This document shows, piece after piece, positions 1 to 8,847 of a stretch of 64,000 nucleotides of DNA. The DNA comes from Pararobbsia alpina_A (lineage in GTDB: Bacteria; Pseudomonadota; Gammaproteobacteria; Burkholderiales; Burkholderiaceae), in NCBI RefSeq assembly GCF_965118125.1, contig NZ_OZ221288.1:2232001-2296000 (forward strand), given 5' to 3'. The position numbers were made by a program, and so were the translations under genes. Each line of letters begins with the position of its first letter. Position 1 is the first letter of the stretch. Under the pieces are notes generated by a model that did not search any database, was not told the origin of the DNA, and worked only from the letters and a program-made list of their open reading frames with translations.

Positions 1-2
1 AC

Positions 3-368
3 TATGCGCCGCTGCTTGCCGCACAACCGCCGCGCCCGACGACCTTTACGATCAACTTCGTGTTCGACTCGGCGACGGAGCTGGCGCCGGAGTCGGCTGC
101 GACGGTGCGCCAGCTCAAGGAGGTGCTTGCGACGTGGCCGGCACCGCATTTGACGGTCGTTGGCCATACCGATCTTGCCGGCTCCAACGATTTCAATGAC
201 CAGCTTGCGCTGCGCCGCGCGAAGACAGTCGCCTCGTTCCTCGTCAAAGCGGGCATTCCCGCCCAGCAGATCGAGACCGCTGCGCGCGGCAAGCGTGAAC
301 CGGTCGTGCACACCGCTGACGGTGTGCCTAATCAGGCCAATCGCCGTGTCGTCATCACGATTCAATGA
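3..368 (+). CDS. OmpA-family C-terminal domain protein (5' end outside window)
   Basis: The reading frame is open from the left edge, so the start lies upstream and only the last 121 residues are seen. They form an OmpA-type peptidoglycan-binding domain: an opening FVFDSATELAPES strand, then VVGHTDLAGSNDFN and the RRAKTVASFLVKAGI helix, the usual D/R signature for binding meso-diaminopimelate in the cell wall. The protein therefore probably sits in the outer membrane or periplasm with this domain anchored to peptidoglycan. Its stop overlaps the start of the CHASE2 gene (ATGA at 365-368), so the two are almost certainly cotranscribed and coupled in translation. The N-terminal part cannot be judged. 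Confidence 0.9.
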   Translation, partial: YAPLLAAQPPRPTTFTINFVFDSATELAPESAATVRQLKEVLATWPAPHLTVVGHTDLAGSNDFNDQLALRRAKTVASFLVKAGIPAQQIETAARGKREPVVHTADGVPNQANRRVVITIQ

Positions 369-2029
369 GCGGCGCGGATCGCTCCCGGGCGGGTGACTGG
401 CCCTCGGTGGTCGTCGACAACATGAAACGCTACTGCGCATCGTGTCTCGCCATGCTCAAGTACATGCTTCGGGCGGGGCGCGGGCGTCCGGTTGCACTTG
501 TCATTTTGTTCGGCTTGAGTCTTCTTAACGTATGCAGCGAGCTGCCGCGTGTGGACGTGTCGCGTAGCACGTCGCACCTGGCGTTTCTCGGCACGCTCGA
601 CAATCTGCTGATCGATTCCTTCGGTGCGCCTCGCCAGTTACTGTTCGACCACTATCAGCGACGCTTCCCGCGCATACCGGCTTCGCAGCCTGTCACGATC
701 GTCGAGATCGATGACAGAACACTTGCCGAACTCGGGCAATGGCCGTGGCCACGCAATCGCCTCGCCACACTCATCGATGCGATCGCGGCAATGAAGCCGG
801 TCGCGATCGGGCTCGACATTTATATGCCCGAGCCCGATCAGACATCGCCCGACAAGGTCGCCGACAATCTGCCCGCGTCGGCGTCTGACCTTGCCGATCG
901 ACTCCGCGCGTTGCCGAGTCACGAAGCCGTGCTCGCGCAGTCACTACGTGCGTCGCCCTCGATCCTCGGTGCGGCGGCGTTCGATCATGCAGCGTTCGGC
1001 ACGAGCACCGATATGCGCAGCGCGCCGGTGCTCGTGCACGGGGTCGATCCGCTCGACAAGGTGCAGCGATTCAATTTCGTGATTGCGAGCCTGCCCGAGC
1101 TACAGGCCGCCGCGCATGGTCAGGCGATGCTCAACGTGGCACTCGAGCAGGGCACCGTGCGCAAGATCCCGCTGGTCATGGGCCTCGGCGACAAACTCGT
1201 GCCGAGCCTGCCGCTCGAGATGTTGCGCATCGCGACGGGATCACCTGCGCTCGATGTCTATGCGAACAAGTCGGGCGTCACGGCAGTCGGCGTGGCGGAT
1301 GTGCGGGTTCCGACGCAGGCCAATGGCGATTACTGGCTGCACTTCGCGTCGATCGGACTGACCGCGAACCGTTATGTCTCGGCGCGCGATGTGTTACTGG
1401 GCAGAGTCGACGCGGATCGTCTTCACAACAAGCTCGTACTCGTTGGCCTCACAGGTTCCGGACTCACGGACATGCGTACGACGGTGCTCGGCGAACTGGT
1501 GCCCGGCATCGAGATCCAGGCGCAGGTGATCGAATCGATTTTCGAAGGCCGATATCTCAGGCGTCCGGCCTGGCTCAAATCGGCCGAGTGTGCATTCATC
1601 ATGGCGTTCGGCTTGCTCATCATCTGGTATCTGCCGCGCACGGACTCGCGGCTTGCAAGGTTTGCGCGAGCGGTCCCGAAGGCCTCGGCGATCATGGGGA
1701 TCTCGCTTAATCTTCTGACGCTCTATAGCTGCATCCTGCTGTTCAGGTACTTCGGCTTGCTGGTCGACGCGGCCTCGATTTTCATTATTCTTTCGGCCGT
1801 GATGGGTTGCTTCTTCTCGACGGCCTTGCTTGCCAACGATGCGCCCCCGATGGAAACCACAACAAAAGCCGGTCTGCAATCAGGGCCGGATGCAGGGCAT
1901 GATGCTGCATATGCATCGGCCCATGAGGCGACGCACGACGCGGTATACGAAGCCGCAAACGGGGTGGACTACGACGTCGCACACGATGTCGTTCACATGG
2001 CCGACGCGCCTGACAAGAAGTCCGCATAA
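365..2029 (+). CDS. CHASE2-domain membrane protein without an output domain
   Basis: This 554-residue protein has one N-terminal membrane helix (about residues 42-58), a large extracytoplasmic CHASE2 sensor domain (about 85-400, with VTIVEIDDRTLAELGQWPWPR and GLDIYMPEPD near its start and LVLVGLTGSGLTDMR near its end), and three closely spaced membrane helices (about 407-424 and 440-490). CHASE2 proteins usually end in a cyclase, kinase or GGDEF domain. Here the helices are followed only by a tail of about 60 residues rich in His, Asp, Ala and Tyr. The start is the ATG inside the ATGA overlap with the OmpA gene; an alternative is ATG 422. The CHASE2 plus OmpA pairing suggests envelope sensing. 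The ligand is unknown. Confidence 0.85.
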   Translation: MSGADRSRAGDWPSVVVDNMKRYCASCLAMLKYMLRAGRGRPVALVILFGLSLLNVCSELPRVDVSRSTSHLAFLGTLDNLLIDSFGAPRQLLFDHYQRRFPRIPASQPVTIVEIDDRTLAELGQWPWPRNRLATLIDAIAAMKPVAIGLDIYMPEPDQTSPDKVADNLPASASDLADRLRALPSHEAVLAQSLRASPSILGAAAFDHAAFGTSTDMRSAPVLVHGVDPLDKVQRFNFVIASLPELQAAAHGQAMLNVALEQGTVRKIPLVMGLGDKLVPSLPLEMLRIATGSPALDVYANKSGVTAVGVADVRVPTQANGDYWLHFASIGLTANRYVSARDVLLGRVDADRLHNKLVLVGLTGSGLTDMRTTVLGELVPGIEIQAQVIESIFEGRYLRRPAWLKSAECAFIMAFGLLIIWYLPRTDSRLARFARAVPKASAIMGISLNLLTLYSCILLFRYFGLLVDAASIFIILSAVMGCFFSTALLANDAPPMETTTKAGLQSGPDAGHDAAYASAHEATHDAVYEAANGVDYDVAHDVVHMADAPDKKSA

Positions 2030-2254
2030 CCCCCTCCCCCGTATCTGTCTGTGGGCAGTTTGAATCGATTTGTATCGATCGCGCCCGCGGATACATTGGG
2101 ACACAAAGTCCGACACCCCTTGGGCTATAAATCGGCTGTCCCTTGCTTGTGCACCGATTCGCATGCTTTCGGATCGGATGGGCGAGCATTATTTCTAATT
2201 GCAGGCGTACCCGTTCAAGCGATGCGTCTGTGCGACAAACCTGGAGCGTTGATC

Positions 2255-3304
2255 ATGTCGAGCCCCGTGAACACAAAACGTCGTCGCCTGCTGGGAGGCA
2301 CGCTGGCCGGACTGAGTCTGGTGGACTTTGGATTGATCGGACTCGCGCATGCCGACACCGAGACCGATGCGCAGAAGTCGCAAGGCTCAAGTGCAACGGG
2401 CGCAGCAACATTTGAGTCGATCAAGCAGATCAACGCGGGCACCCTGAACGTCGGCTATGTCGACGCCGGCCCCAGGAACGGGCAGGCCATCTTTCTGCTG
2501 CACGGCTGGCCGTACGACATTTATGCGTTCTACGACGTCGTGCCGATGCTGACGGCTGCTGGCTATCGCGTGATCGTCCCGTATCTGCGCGGTTACGGTA
2601 CGACGCGCATTCTGTCGGCCGATACGCCGCGCAATGGTCAGCAGTCGGTGGTGGCGTCGGACATCATTGCGTTGATGGATGCACTGAAGATCAAGCAGGC
2701 GATCTTTGGCGGCTTCGATTGGGGTGCACGTACGTGCTGCATTATCGCGGCGCTGTGGCCGGAACGCTGCAAGGCGCTCGTGTCGGTCAGCGGCTACCTG
2801 ATCGGGAGCCAGGCAGCGGGCGCCAAGCCGTTGCCGCCGAAGGCTGAGCTCGCGTGGTGGTATCAGTTCTATTTCGCAACGGAGCGTGGCGCACAAGGCT
2901 ATGCCGCGAACACCGATGCGTTCAACAAGCTGATCTGGCAACTGGCGTCGCCGAAATGGAACTTCGACGATGCGACGTTCGCTCGCACGGCCGCGTCGTT
3001 CCATAACCCCGACCATGTGGCGATCGTGATCGACAACTATCGCTGGCGGATGGGGCTGTCGCGCGGCGAGCCGCAATACGACAAGCTCGAAGCACAGCTT
3101 GCGACGTTCCCGTCGATCGAAGTGCCGACCATCACCATGGAAGGCGACTCCAATGGCGCGCCGCACCCGGATCCTTCGGCTTATGCGAAGAAATTCACGG
3201 GCAAATACGAACACCGGAACATCGGCGGCGGCATTGGTCACAACCTGCCGCAAGAGGCGCCCAAAGCCTTCGCGGATGCGGTGCTGCAAGTCGTCAAGCT
3301 TTGA
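2255..3304 (+). CDS. Tat-exported alpha/beta hydrolase, epoxide hydrolase-like
   Basis: This is a 349-residue alpha/beta-fold hydrolase. The N-terminus (TKRRRLLGGTLAGLSL, ending at AHA) looks like a twin-arginine signal, so the enzyme is probably periplasmic. The HGWP oxyanion motif starts at about residue 83. The nucleophile elbow GGFDWGA places an aspartate at about residue 155, the arrangement of epoxide hydrolases and haloalkane dehalogenases rather than serine esterases. The catalytic histidine is probably H329 in GIGHNLPQEAP. The chosen ATG at 2255 starts directly at the signal peptide; the frame is open further upstream but that stretch does not read like protein. It is a lone gene whose substrate cannot be predicted. 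Confidence 0.85.
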   Translation: MSSPVNTKRRRLLGGTLAGLSLVDFGLIGLAHADTETDAQKSQGSSATGAATFESIKQINAGTLNVGYVDAGPRNGQAIFLLHGWPYDIYAFYDVVPMLTAAGYRVIVPYLRGYGTTRILSADTPRNGQQSVVASDIIALMDALKIKQAIFGGFDWGARTCCIIAALWPERCKALVSVSGYLIGSQAAGAKPLPPKAELAWWYQFYFATERGAQGYAANTDAFNKLIWQLASPKWNFDDATFARTAASFHNPDHVAIVIDNYRWRMGLSRGEPQYDKLEAQLATFPSIEVPTITMEGDSNGAPHPDPSAYAKKFTGKYEHRNIGGGIGHNLPQEAPKAFADAVLQVVKL

Positions 3305-3310
3305 GCATGG

Positions 3311-3344
3311 GCCGTCCGCCGGCGATCATTCGCAGGCGGACGGC
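3311..3344. terminator. Inverted repeat between convergent genes, candidate terminator
   Basis: A perfect 10-bp inverted repeat (GCCGTCCGCC ... GGCGGACGGC) with a 14-nt loop starts 7 bp after the hydrolase stop. There is no clear T-run, so it may be a weak or bidirectional terminator. Confidence 0.6.
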
Positions 3345-3471
3345 TGTGTTGATGGCGGGTGCAGGCGTTGCGACATGACGCGCGTTGCATGACGCCTGTT
3401 GTAAGACACCTGATGCACGATGCCCGTTGCACGTCGCCTGCGCTCATACGCTTGCTTCTGGTGCTCGCGTT

Positions 3472-4962
3472 CTACATCGCCTGAACCTGAACCACCGCCT
3501 TGGGCGCGCCGTCGACGACGGGCGCAATCACGAGATAGCGGCGCGTGTCGGGCGCAGACGCCGTGGCATCACTCGCCGCGGGCGCGACGACCTGCCGGAT
3601 CTGGCCGATGGTATCGACAATGGCGGAGCCGGCCGGATTGGTCATAAAGCGCGCAAGCGGCTCGATCGGACCGCTGCCATCAGGCTGGTTGCTCAGGCCC
3701 AGGATGTAGGGGTGCTTGGGCTCAAGGCCCGTCACAGCCGCTTGCAGCACCTGAACGACACCCTGATCGAACAGCACGACGCTGGTGGGCGTCGCGCCGT
3801 CTTTGGCGTCGCCGACCGGCTTGAGCTTCAGATGGGCGGCCTGACCCGAGAGTCCGAGCGGCTGAAGATTCTGCGTGCCATCGCCTTCGGGCACGGCATT
3901 GGGGACATAGGCGATCGCTTGCGGCGCCTGCCCGATCGGGACATTCGCGATGACCTTGTTCTTCGCTGTGTCGATGACGCTCATCGTATCCGAGTTCTCG
4001 AGACCGACATAAATGCGCGAGCCATCGCCCGAGGGCCATACACCATGCGGCATATCGCCGACCGGAACGGTGGCCACCTGCGTAAAGTTGTCGGTGCGGA
4101 AAACCTTGATCGCGTTTTCTCCGCCGACGGTCACGTATGCAAACGTGCCCTTACGTGTGACCGCGAAATTGACGTGGTTCGTGATCGGACCGGTATCGAT
4201 CGTCTTGATCAGATTGAACGGCGGATGCGCGTCGAACACCTGGGTCTTGCCCGTGTCCTTGAGCGTGAACCACACTTGCTGTCCATCCGGTGTGGCCGCG
4301 AGATTCGGGCAGAACGGGCTGCCCTGTGTGACACGTCCGACAATCTGGTGATCTGCCACGGTGATCACGTCGAGCTCGGGATTGAACGACGAGCAGACGT
4401 ACCCGTACTTGCCGTCGGGCGAGAAGATCGTCATGCCCGGACCCGGCGGCGTGACGATGCGTGTCTTTTCATCGTACGTTTTCGCATCGAGCACGGACAC
4501 GTAGTTTTCGCCGCGCACCGTGACCCAGACTTCGCGCCCGTCAGGCGTGTAAAACGCCTCATGCGGAGAACGGCCGACGTAGGTCGTGTGCAGCACCGCG
4601 TTGGTGGTCGTGTCGATAAATGTCACCGAGTTTGAGCCGATCGCAACGATTGCGAGCGTCTTGTGATCGGGTGAAAAACCCATGCCGTGCACGAGCAATT
4701 GCCCCTTGTATAAAGGACTGAAGTTGCCCGGTGTCGGATCGCCGAGATGGATCTCTCCGAGTAGTGTGTTGTCGACGGGATCGATGACCGACACCGTGTT
4801 GGAGAATTGCTCGGACGCATAGACGCGATCGTGATGCGAAAGCGGAATATCCGCATCGGTGATTTTCCCAGGGGCTTGCCCGGCATGTGCGAATGACACG
4901 CTACTCGCGAGCGCTGCTGCAATACCGATGGAACGCCAATTTGAACGCAAGATGCCGTGCAT
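3472..4962 (-). CDS. Secreted YVTN-type beta-propeller protein
   Basis: This 496-residue protein begins with a Sec signal (RSIGIAAALASSVSFAHA, cut before GQAPGK). The mature part carries repeated propeller blades of the YVTN/YncE type: VYASEQFSNTVSVIDPVDN, VTFIDTTTNAVLHTTYVG, VWVTVRGENYVSVLDAKT, FAYVTVGGENAIKVFRTD and IYVGLENSDTMSVIDTAKN. A distinct C-terminal region of about 120 residues follows the last blade. Such propellers are periplasmic or surface proteins, sometimes linked to metal or redox enzymes, with no single known function. It lies 30 bp downstream of the DUF305 gene on the same strand and is probably the last gene of that operon. Confidence 0.85.
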   Translation of the reverse strand: MHGILRSNWRSIGIAAALASSVSFAHAGQAPGKITDADIPLSHHDRVYASEQFSNTVSVIDPVDNTLLGEIHLGDPTPGNFSPLYKGQLLVHGMGFSPDHKTLAIVAIGSNSVTFIDTTTNAVLHTTYVGRSPHEAFYTPDGREVWVTVRGENYVSVLDAKTYDEKTRIVTPPGPGMTIFSPDGKYGYVCSSFNPELDVITVADHQIVGRVTQGSPFCPNLAATPDGQQVWFTLKDTGKTQVFDAHPPFNLIKTIDTGPITNHVNFAVTRKGTFAYVTVGGENAIKVFRTDNFTQVATVPVGDMPHGVWPSGDGSRIYVGLENSDTMSVIDTAKNKVIANVPIGQAPQAIAYVPNAVPEGDGTQNLQPLGLSGQAAHLKLKPVGDAKDGATPTSVVLFDQGVVQVLQAAVTGLEPKHPYILGLSNQPDGSGPIEPLARFMTNPAGSAIVDTIGQIRQVVAPAASDATASAPDTRRYLVIAPVVDGAPKAVVQVQAM

Positions 4963-4992
4963 ACGAACTCTCCGATTGAGACACGCGGATGT

Positions 4993-5451
4993 CTATTGGC
5001 CGCTGTGCGGCGTTGTGGTTTGTGAGTCTGATGCCGAAGGCGTCGTCACGCCCGGCAGCGTCGGTGCCGGACCCGGCGAGGGCAATGGCAAATTGAGCGC
5101 GACACGCATGGCGGTGATTTCCTGCTGCTGATCGACGATGATCTCCTGCGCGATTCTGCGCAGCTGCTCGTTATGTCCGTACCGCAACTCGGCGATGGCC
5201 ATGTCGATCGCGCCTTGATGGTGCGGTTGCATCATGGCCACGAAATCTTTGTCGATATCGCCGGTGGGTTTGGCCGCCATGCCGCTCATCATGGTGGCCA
5301 TGGCGTGGTCGTTATCAGCGAGAAAGGCTTTTTCCTGTGGATCGGGCGCGGACGAATCGGCCCATGCCGGAGCGGCCATGGCGATCAACACGATGCCGGC
5401 GCACGTAAGGCGCATCGCAGGCATGCGTCGCGGTAACGGGTTCGAAATCAC
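4993..5451 (-). CDS. DUF305 family secreted protein
   Basis: This encodes 152 residues. I chose GTG at 5451 because AGGAG lies six bases upstream; ATG 5424 or 5415 are alternatives, and all give the signal peptide MRLTCAGIVLIAMAAPAWA. The DUF305 core is clear: DFVAMMQPHHQGAIDMA followed by YGHNEQLRRIAQEIIVDQQQEITAM, with the paired histidines and the methionine-rich helix typical of this ferritin-like four-helix family. DUF305 proteins are often found with copper or other metal-handling genes. The Pro/Thr/Ser-rich C-terminal tail is probably disordered. It sits between the NicO transporter and the beta-propeller on the same strand. Confidence 0.88.
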   Translation of the reverse strand: MISNPLPRRMPAMRLTCAGIVLIAMAAPAWADSSAPDPQEKAFLADNDHAMATMMSGMAAKPTGDIDKDFVAMMQPHHQGAIDMAIAELRYGHNEQLRRIAQEIIVDQQQEITAMRVALNLPLPSPGPAPTLPGVTTPSASDSQTTTPHSGQ

Positions 5452-5627
5452 CTTCGGCTCCTGACGCGCTAACTTGGAATGAACGTTAAGAGATCTGGCG
5501 GCGACGCGTATCGCTGCGCGTCGGCACCGTGTTGGTCTCCGTGTATTGCGCAGCGAGTATGGGGGACGTTGGTGGGGCTTGCACACCGACCTCGCGCCTG
5601 GCGAGGCGGTGACCTTTCATGCGCGCG

Positions 5628-6995
5628 CTAGGTCAGCGACGCGGCCATCGTGCCCGAGAGCAGGAGGGCGATCTGCACGCCCGCGAACGTGATGATGACG
5701 ACCGCGCCCGTGATCGAGAGCACCCGTTGCACGCGTTGCAGGGTGCGTCGACGCTGCGCTCTGGCGATCAGGCGGTTGGCACTGACGCCGAACAGCCCGA
5801 CGAGCGTGACCGTAATCGCAACGCCGGCGGCCATCGCGAAGGTCGAGGCGATGCCGACCCAGGGCACATGCGCCGAGACAGATGCGACGAGAACAAAAAT
5901 CGCACCGACACACGGCCGTACGCCGGCTGCGATGCCGGTGGCGAGAATCTGACCCAGCGTCGATGACCGGACCCGCGTCCACAGGTTGGATCCGGCGCGC
6001 TGCGAAATGCCCGTGGGCATGTCTCTCCACGTTCCTGCCGAGCTGCGCAGTGATGTACGCGGGCTCGTGTCGCGCCGCATAAAGGCGAGCTTGGCACCCA
6101 GGTAGGCGCTGCCTTCCTCGCCGATTGCGTCGGCGCCCGCATCGGCATTGTCTTCGTCGCGGCCGCGCTGCCGGGTCGTCGCGAAGCGCACAGCAGCGGG
6201 ATCGAAGCAGCAGTCGGCATTCGTCACGGCACCCCAGAGTGCCCAGAGACCGGCGACGCACAACAGCGCGTAACTGATGATTTCAAGCGACTCGGCTTGC
6301 GACAAGACGTTCGACAGTCCCTCCGCGGACAGCCATGCCGCACCGATCACCAGCACGATAGCGCTCAGGGCTTGCACGCATGCGGTCCATCCGCTCAATA
6401 GCAAGGCTTGAGTGACGCGAGCGCGGCGGGACCCGAGCCATGTGCCGACGACGAACTTCCCGTGTCCGGGGCCGACTGCGTGCAGCACGCCGTATACGAA
6501 TGACATCAACAGCAGCGTCAGCCAGATACGCGGTGACGAGGCGTGCTGGAGTTCACTCGCGGCATCTTCGATCTCCGCGTTCAGCTCGCCTTGCCAGATC
6601 AGGCCTGTGGCAAGCACGACGCGCACGGGTTCGGGCCAATGAAACGCATGCGGGGCGGCAGACGATGTGTCCGCCACACCGGCGGTCGGGTTCGTCGTCG
6701 CACCGGCGGTCGCTTTAGCGTTCGGCTGGGTCGTTGAGTCAGGCTGTGTCGTGGCGGCTGGTGTTGTTGTTGCCTCAGCCTGCGAGTCAGAAGACGCCGA
6801 TGACGCCGATGAAGCCGATGAAGCCGCAACAACCGGACGGCCGAACACATCGATCGCCGGAGCGGCGAAGCTCGATGTCGCGGCGCTTGCCATCAGTACT
6901 CCGCTTACGAGCATGAGCAGGATCGTAAGGCTACGCATGACAGAGCGGGAACGAAGGCGACGAATCGCAGTGGCGGACATCGGTATGTTCAACAT
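5628..6995 (-). CDS. NicO-family nickel/cobalt transporter
   Basis: This is a 455-residue inner-membrane protein of the HupE/UreH/NicO-RcnA kind. Diagnostic segments are SFVYGVLHAVGPGHGKFVVG in the first transmembrane pair and GIAAGVRPCVGAIFVLV in the C-terminal half, with about six membrane helices in all. An N-terminal signal-like segment precedes a long Ala/Ser/Thr-rich periplasmic linker that includes a run of Ser-Ser-Ala triplets. A soluble loop between helices contains two adjacent cysteines (NADCCFDP). ATG 6995 was chosen because it overlaps the stop of the DUF1007 gene, which indicates coupling. The family moves Ni2+ or Co2+; whether this one imports or exports is not clear from sequence. 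No RcnR or NikR regulator gene lies beside it. Confidence 0.85.
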   Translation of the reverse strand: MLNIPMSATAIRRLRSRSVMRSLTILLMLVSGVLMASAATSSFAAPAIDVFGRPVVAASSASSASSASSDSQAEATTTPAATTQPDSTTQPNAKATAGATTNPTAGVADTSSAAPHAFHWPEPVRVVLATGLIWQGELNAEIEDAASELQHASSPRIWLTLLLMSFVYGVLHAVGPGHGKFVVGTWLGSRRARVTQALLLSGWTACVQALSAIVLVIGAAWLSAEGLSNVLSQAESLEIISYALLCVAGLWALWGAVTNADCCFDPAAVRFATTRQRGRDEDNADAGADAIGEEGSAYLGAKLAFMRRDTSPRTSLRSSAGTWRDMPTGISQRAGSNLWTRVRSSTLGQILATGIAAGVRPCVGAIFVLVASVSAHVPWVGIASTFAMAAGVAITVTLVGLFGVSANRLIARAQRRRTLQRVQRVLSITGAVVIITFAGVQIALLLSGTMAASLT

Positions 6996-7627
6996 GTGAT
7001 CCCGAACGCGAGCGGCACGACGATTCCATTGAAGATGGGATGCGCGTGGTCCATAAACGACTTGGCCGCGCATGTCGATGCCGCCTGGGGGCCGAGACTG
7101 ACCGCGCCCTGCTTGTCGGGCGAATAGGCGACAAAAAAGGAGTCATCCCAGATGCCCAGCGCGACATCGTGCCCATCGACGTTGACAGGCGAGGCGAGTT
7201 TTAGCGTGAACGAATAAACAATGCGCCCATGGTCGATCGAGACGTGGAAATCGTCAGGATCGCTAAAGCGCTGAGTCTTGCCGTCGACAAACAGGTGATT
7301 GAAATAACTGACGGACGCGAGCGACGCAAAAGCCTGTTGCCGGAAGATGGCCGTCTGTTTGGCGTCGAGATCGCCGTTTTGAGGCAAGGCGTCGATACCC
7401 GTGAGTTGCGCGGGGAAGCCTTTGGTAAATCGCCACGTCTGCGAGACGGCGACGACCGCATGGCCGTCCATCTGTAATTGCGCCGAATACGCGATCCAGA
7501 CATGGGGATGGGCATGGGCGCCGGAGCTTACGGCGGCGCCGACGGCGAGCATCGCGACAGCGGCAAGACGGCGAACAAGGCGACGAACAGCGCGGCGGGC
7601 CAGTCGCGGCAGGCTTCGGATCAGCAT
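6989..7627 (-). CDS. DUF1007 family periplasmic protein
   Basis: This 212-residue protein has an arginine-rich N-terminus, a signal peptide ending AHA, and directly after it the HPHVWI motif that marks DUF1007. Other family segments are FTKGFPAQLTG, SYFNHLFVDGK, YSFTLKLASPV and the WDDSFFVAY stretch. DUF1007 genes commonly precede NicO-type transporters, and the exposed N-terminal histidines suggest a metal-binding periplasmic helper. Its stop overlaps the transporter start by a few bases. It is the first gene of the minus-strand group that also holds the DUF305 and beta-propeller genes. Confidence 0.88.
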   Translation of the reverse strand: MLIRSLPRLARRAVRRLVRRLAAVAMLAVGAAVSSGAHAHPHVWIAYSAQLQMDGHAVVAVSQTWRFTKGFPAQLTGIDALPQNGDLDAKQTAIFRQQAFASLASVSYFNHLFVDGKTQRFSDPDDFHVSIDHGRIVYSFTLKLASPVNVDGHDVALGIWDDSFFVAYSPDKQGAVSLGPQAASTCAAKSFMDHAHPIFNGIVVPLAFGITC

Positions 7628-8126
7628 CGGCTCAAAAAGGTGACGAGCAAGGAAACGCCTGGCCGAACGCTGGCAACCGCAATGGCTTTGGGGCGAAACC
7701 GGCGCGCGGCGCGGTTCGGTACCCCATGCTCCACGTCGCTGGATTCACTTCGCTGCGAACAGGCGGCTCATTGTCGCATACGCGCCAGCGGCCCACGATG
7801 TCCGTAAGAAGTCACGTCATGGCCTAGCACAATCGTAGCCGCGACCATACTTTGGTTTGTGGCGCTGTGAGCGGCTTCGAAGCCATCAGCCATTTGAACC
7901 GGTCGGCGCCCGGGTGCGCCGAACCCCGCCCGTCAACGTTTCCGGCCGCGCGTCTTGATCCGCGGCCGACGATGCGTCGATCATTCGTTCGCTGAATATC
8001 GCGCCGCGACCGTTTTTCTCCCTCTGTCACCGCCATTTCCAGTGTCTATAGTGCATTGGCCACGTTGCTGTGGGCCGCCAGCGCCACTTGGCATCTGGCG
8101 AATCCTTCGATGACGAGAGTGCGACG
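7628..8126. other. Intergenic region between divergent genes
   Basis: About 500 bp separate the DUF1007 gene (leftward) from the DJ-1/PfpI gene (rightward). No convincing ORF, RNA or repeat was found. It must hold both promoters, but I see no clear -35/-10 pair to place. Confidence 0.5.
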
Positions 8127-8819
8127 ATGAAGATCCTGATGGTGATGACGTCTCACGACCAGCTCGGTAATACAGGAAAGAAAACCGGCTTCTGGTTGGA
8201 AGAGTTTTGTGCTCCGTATTACACGTTCCTCGATGCGGGCGTGGATATCACGGTGGCTTCTCCTAAAGGGGGCCAACCCCCGCTTGATCCGAAAAGCGAT
8301 ACGCCGGAGGGGAAGACAGCGCTGACGGAGCGTTTCAAGGGCGACCCCGCGGCGCAGAAGGTTCTGGCGAACACCATCAAGCTCGCCAGCGTCAAATCGG
8401 GCGACTACGACGCGGTGTTCTATCCCGGCGGACACGGCCCGATGTGGGACCTCGCGGAAGATCCCGTTTCGATCGCGCTGATCGAAAGTTTCTATAACAC
8501 GGGTAAGCCCGTGTCATTCGTCTGTCACGCACCCGGCGTGCTGCGCCACGTCAAGGTCAACGGTGAGCCGCTTGTCAAAGGAAAGCGCGTCTCGGGCTTT
8601 ACGAATACCGAGGAAGAAGCGGTGCAGTTAACCCAGGTCGTGCCGTTTCTTGTCGAAGACGAGCTCAAGCGTCTGGGTGGCCGATTCGAAAAAGTCGACG
8701 ACTGGCAGCCGTTTTCGATCATCGACGGGCGTCTGATCACTGGACAGAATCCCGCGTCGTCCCATGCCGTTGCCGTGGACTTGCTCAAGGTTCTGAAGGA
8801 ACTGAAGGTGCCGGCCTGA
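8127..8819 (+). CDS. DJ-1/PfpI family protein (Hsp31-like glyoxalase/deglycase)
   Basis: This encodes 230 residues. The ATG at 8127 gives the usual family start MKILMVMTSHDQLGNTGKKTGFW. The nucleophile elbow FVCHAPGVL carries the reactive cysteine, and YPGGHGPMWDL is the conserved glycine-rich segment. The acidic residue near KTGFWLEEF fits the Hsp31/YajL-like subgroup that includes glutathione-independent glyoxalase III and chaperone-like proteins. It is cytoplasmic, since no signal is present. The enoyl-CoA hydratase-like gene follows 28 bp later and is probably cotranscribed. The exact activity (methylglyoxal removal or protein repair) cannot be told from sequence. Confidence 0.88.
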   Translation: MKILMVMTSHDQLGNTGKKTGFWLEEFCAPYYTFLDAGVDITVASPKGGQPPLDPKSDTPEGKTALTERFKGDPAAQKVLANTIKLASVKSGDYDAVFYPGGHGPMWDLAEDPVSIALIESFYNTGKPVSFVCHAPGVLRHVKVNGEPLVKGKRVSGFTNTEEEAVQLTQVVPFLVEDELKRLGGRFEKVDDWQPFSIIDGRLITGQNPASSHAVAVDLLKVLKELKVPA

Positions 8820-8847
8820 TTCACGTCTTCTCTTGACGGAGCATTGT

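Noticed and set aside
3385..4635. 416-residue plus-strand ORF over the beta-propeller gene
   Set aside because: Shadow frame; the minus strand has propeller repeats and a signal peptide.
6760..6860. Tandem repeat in the NicO gene
   Set aside because: The Ser-Ser-Ala triplets are a low-complexity coding linker, not a separate DNA element.
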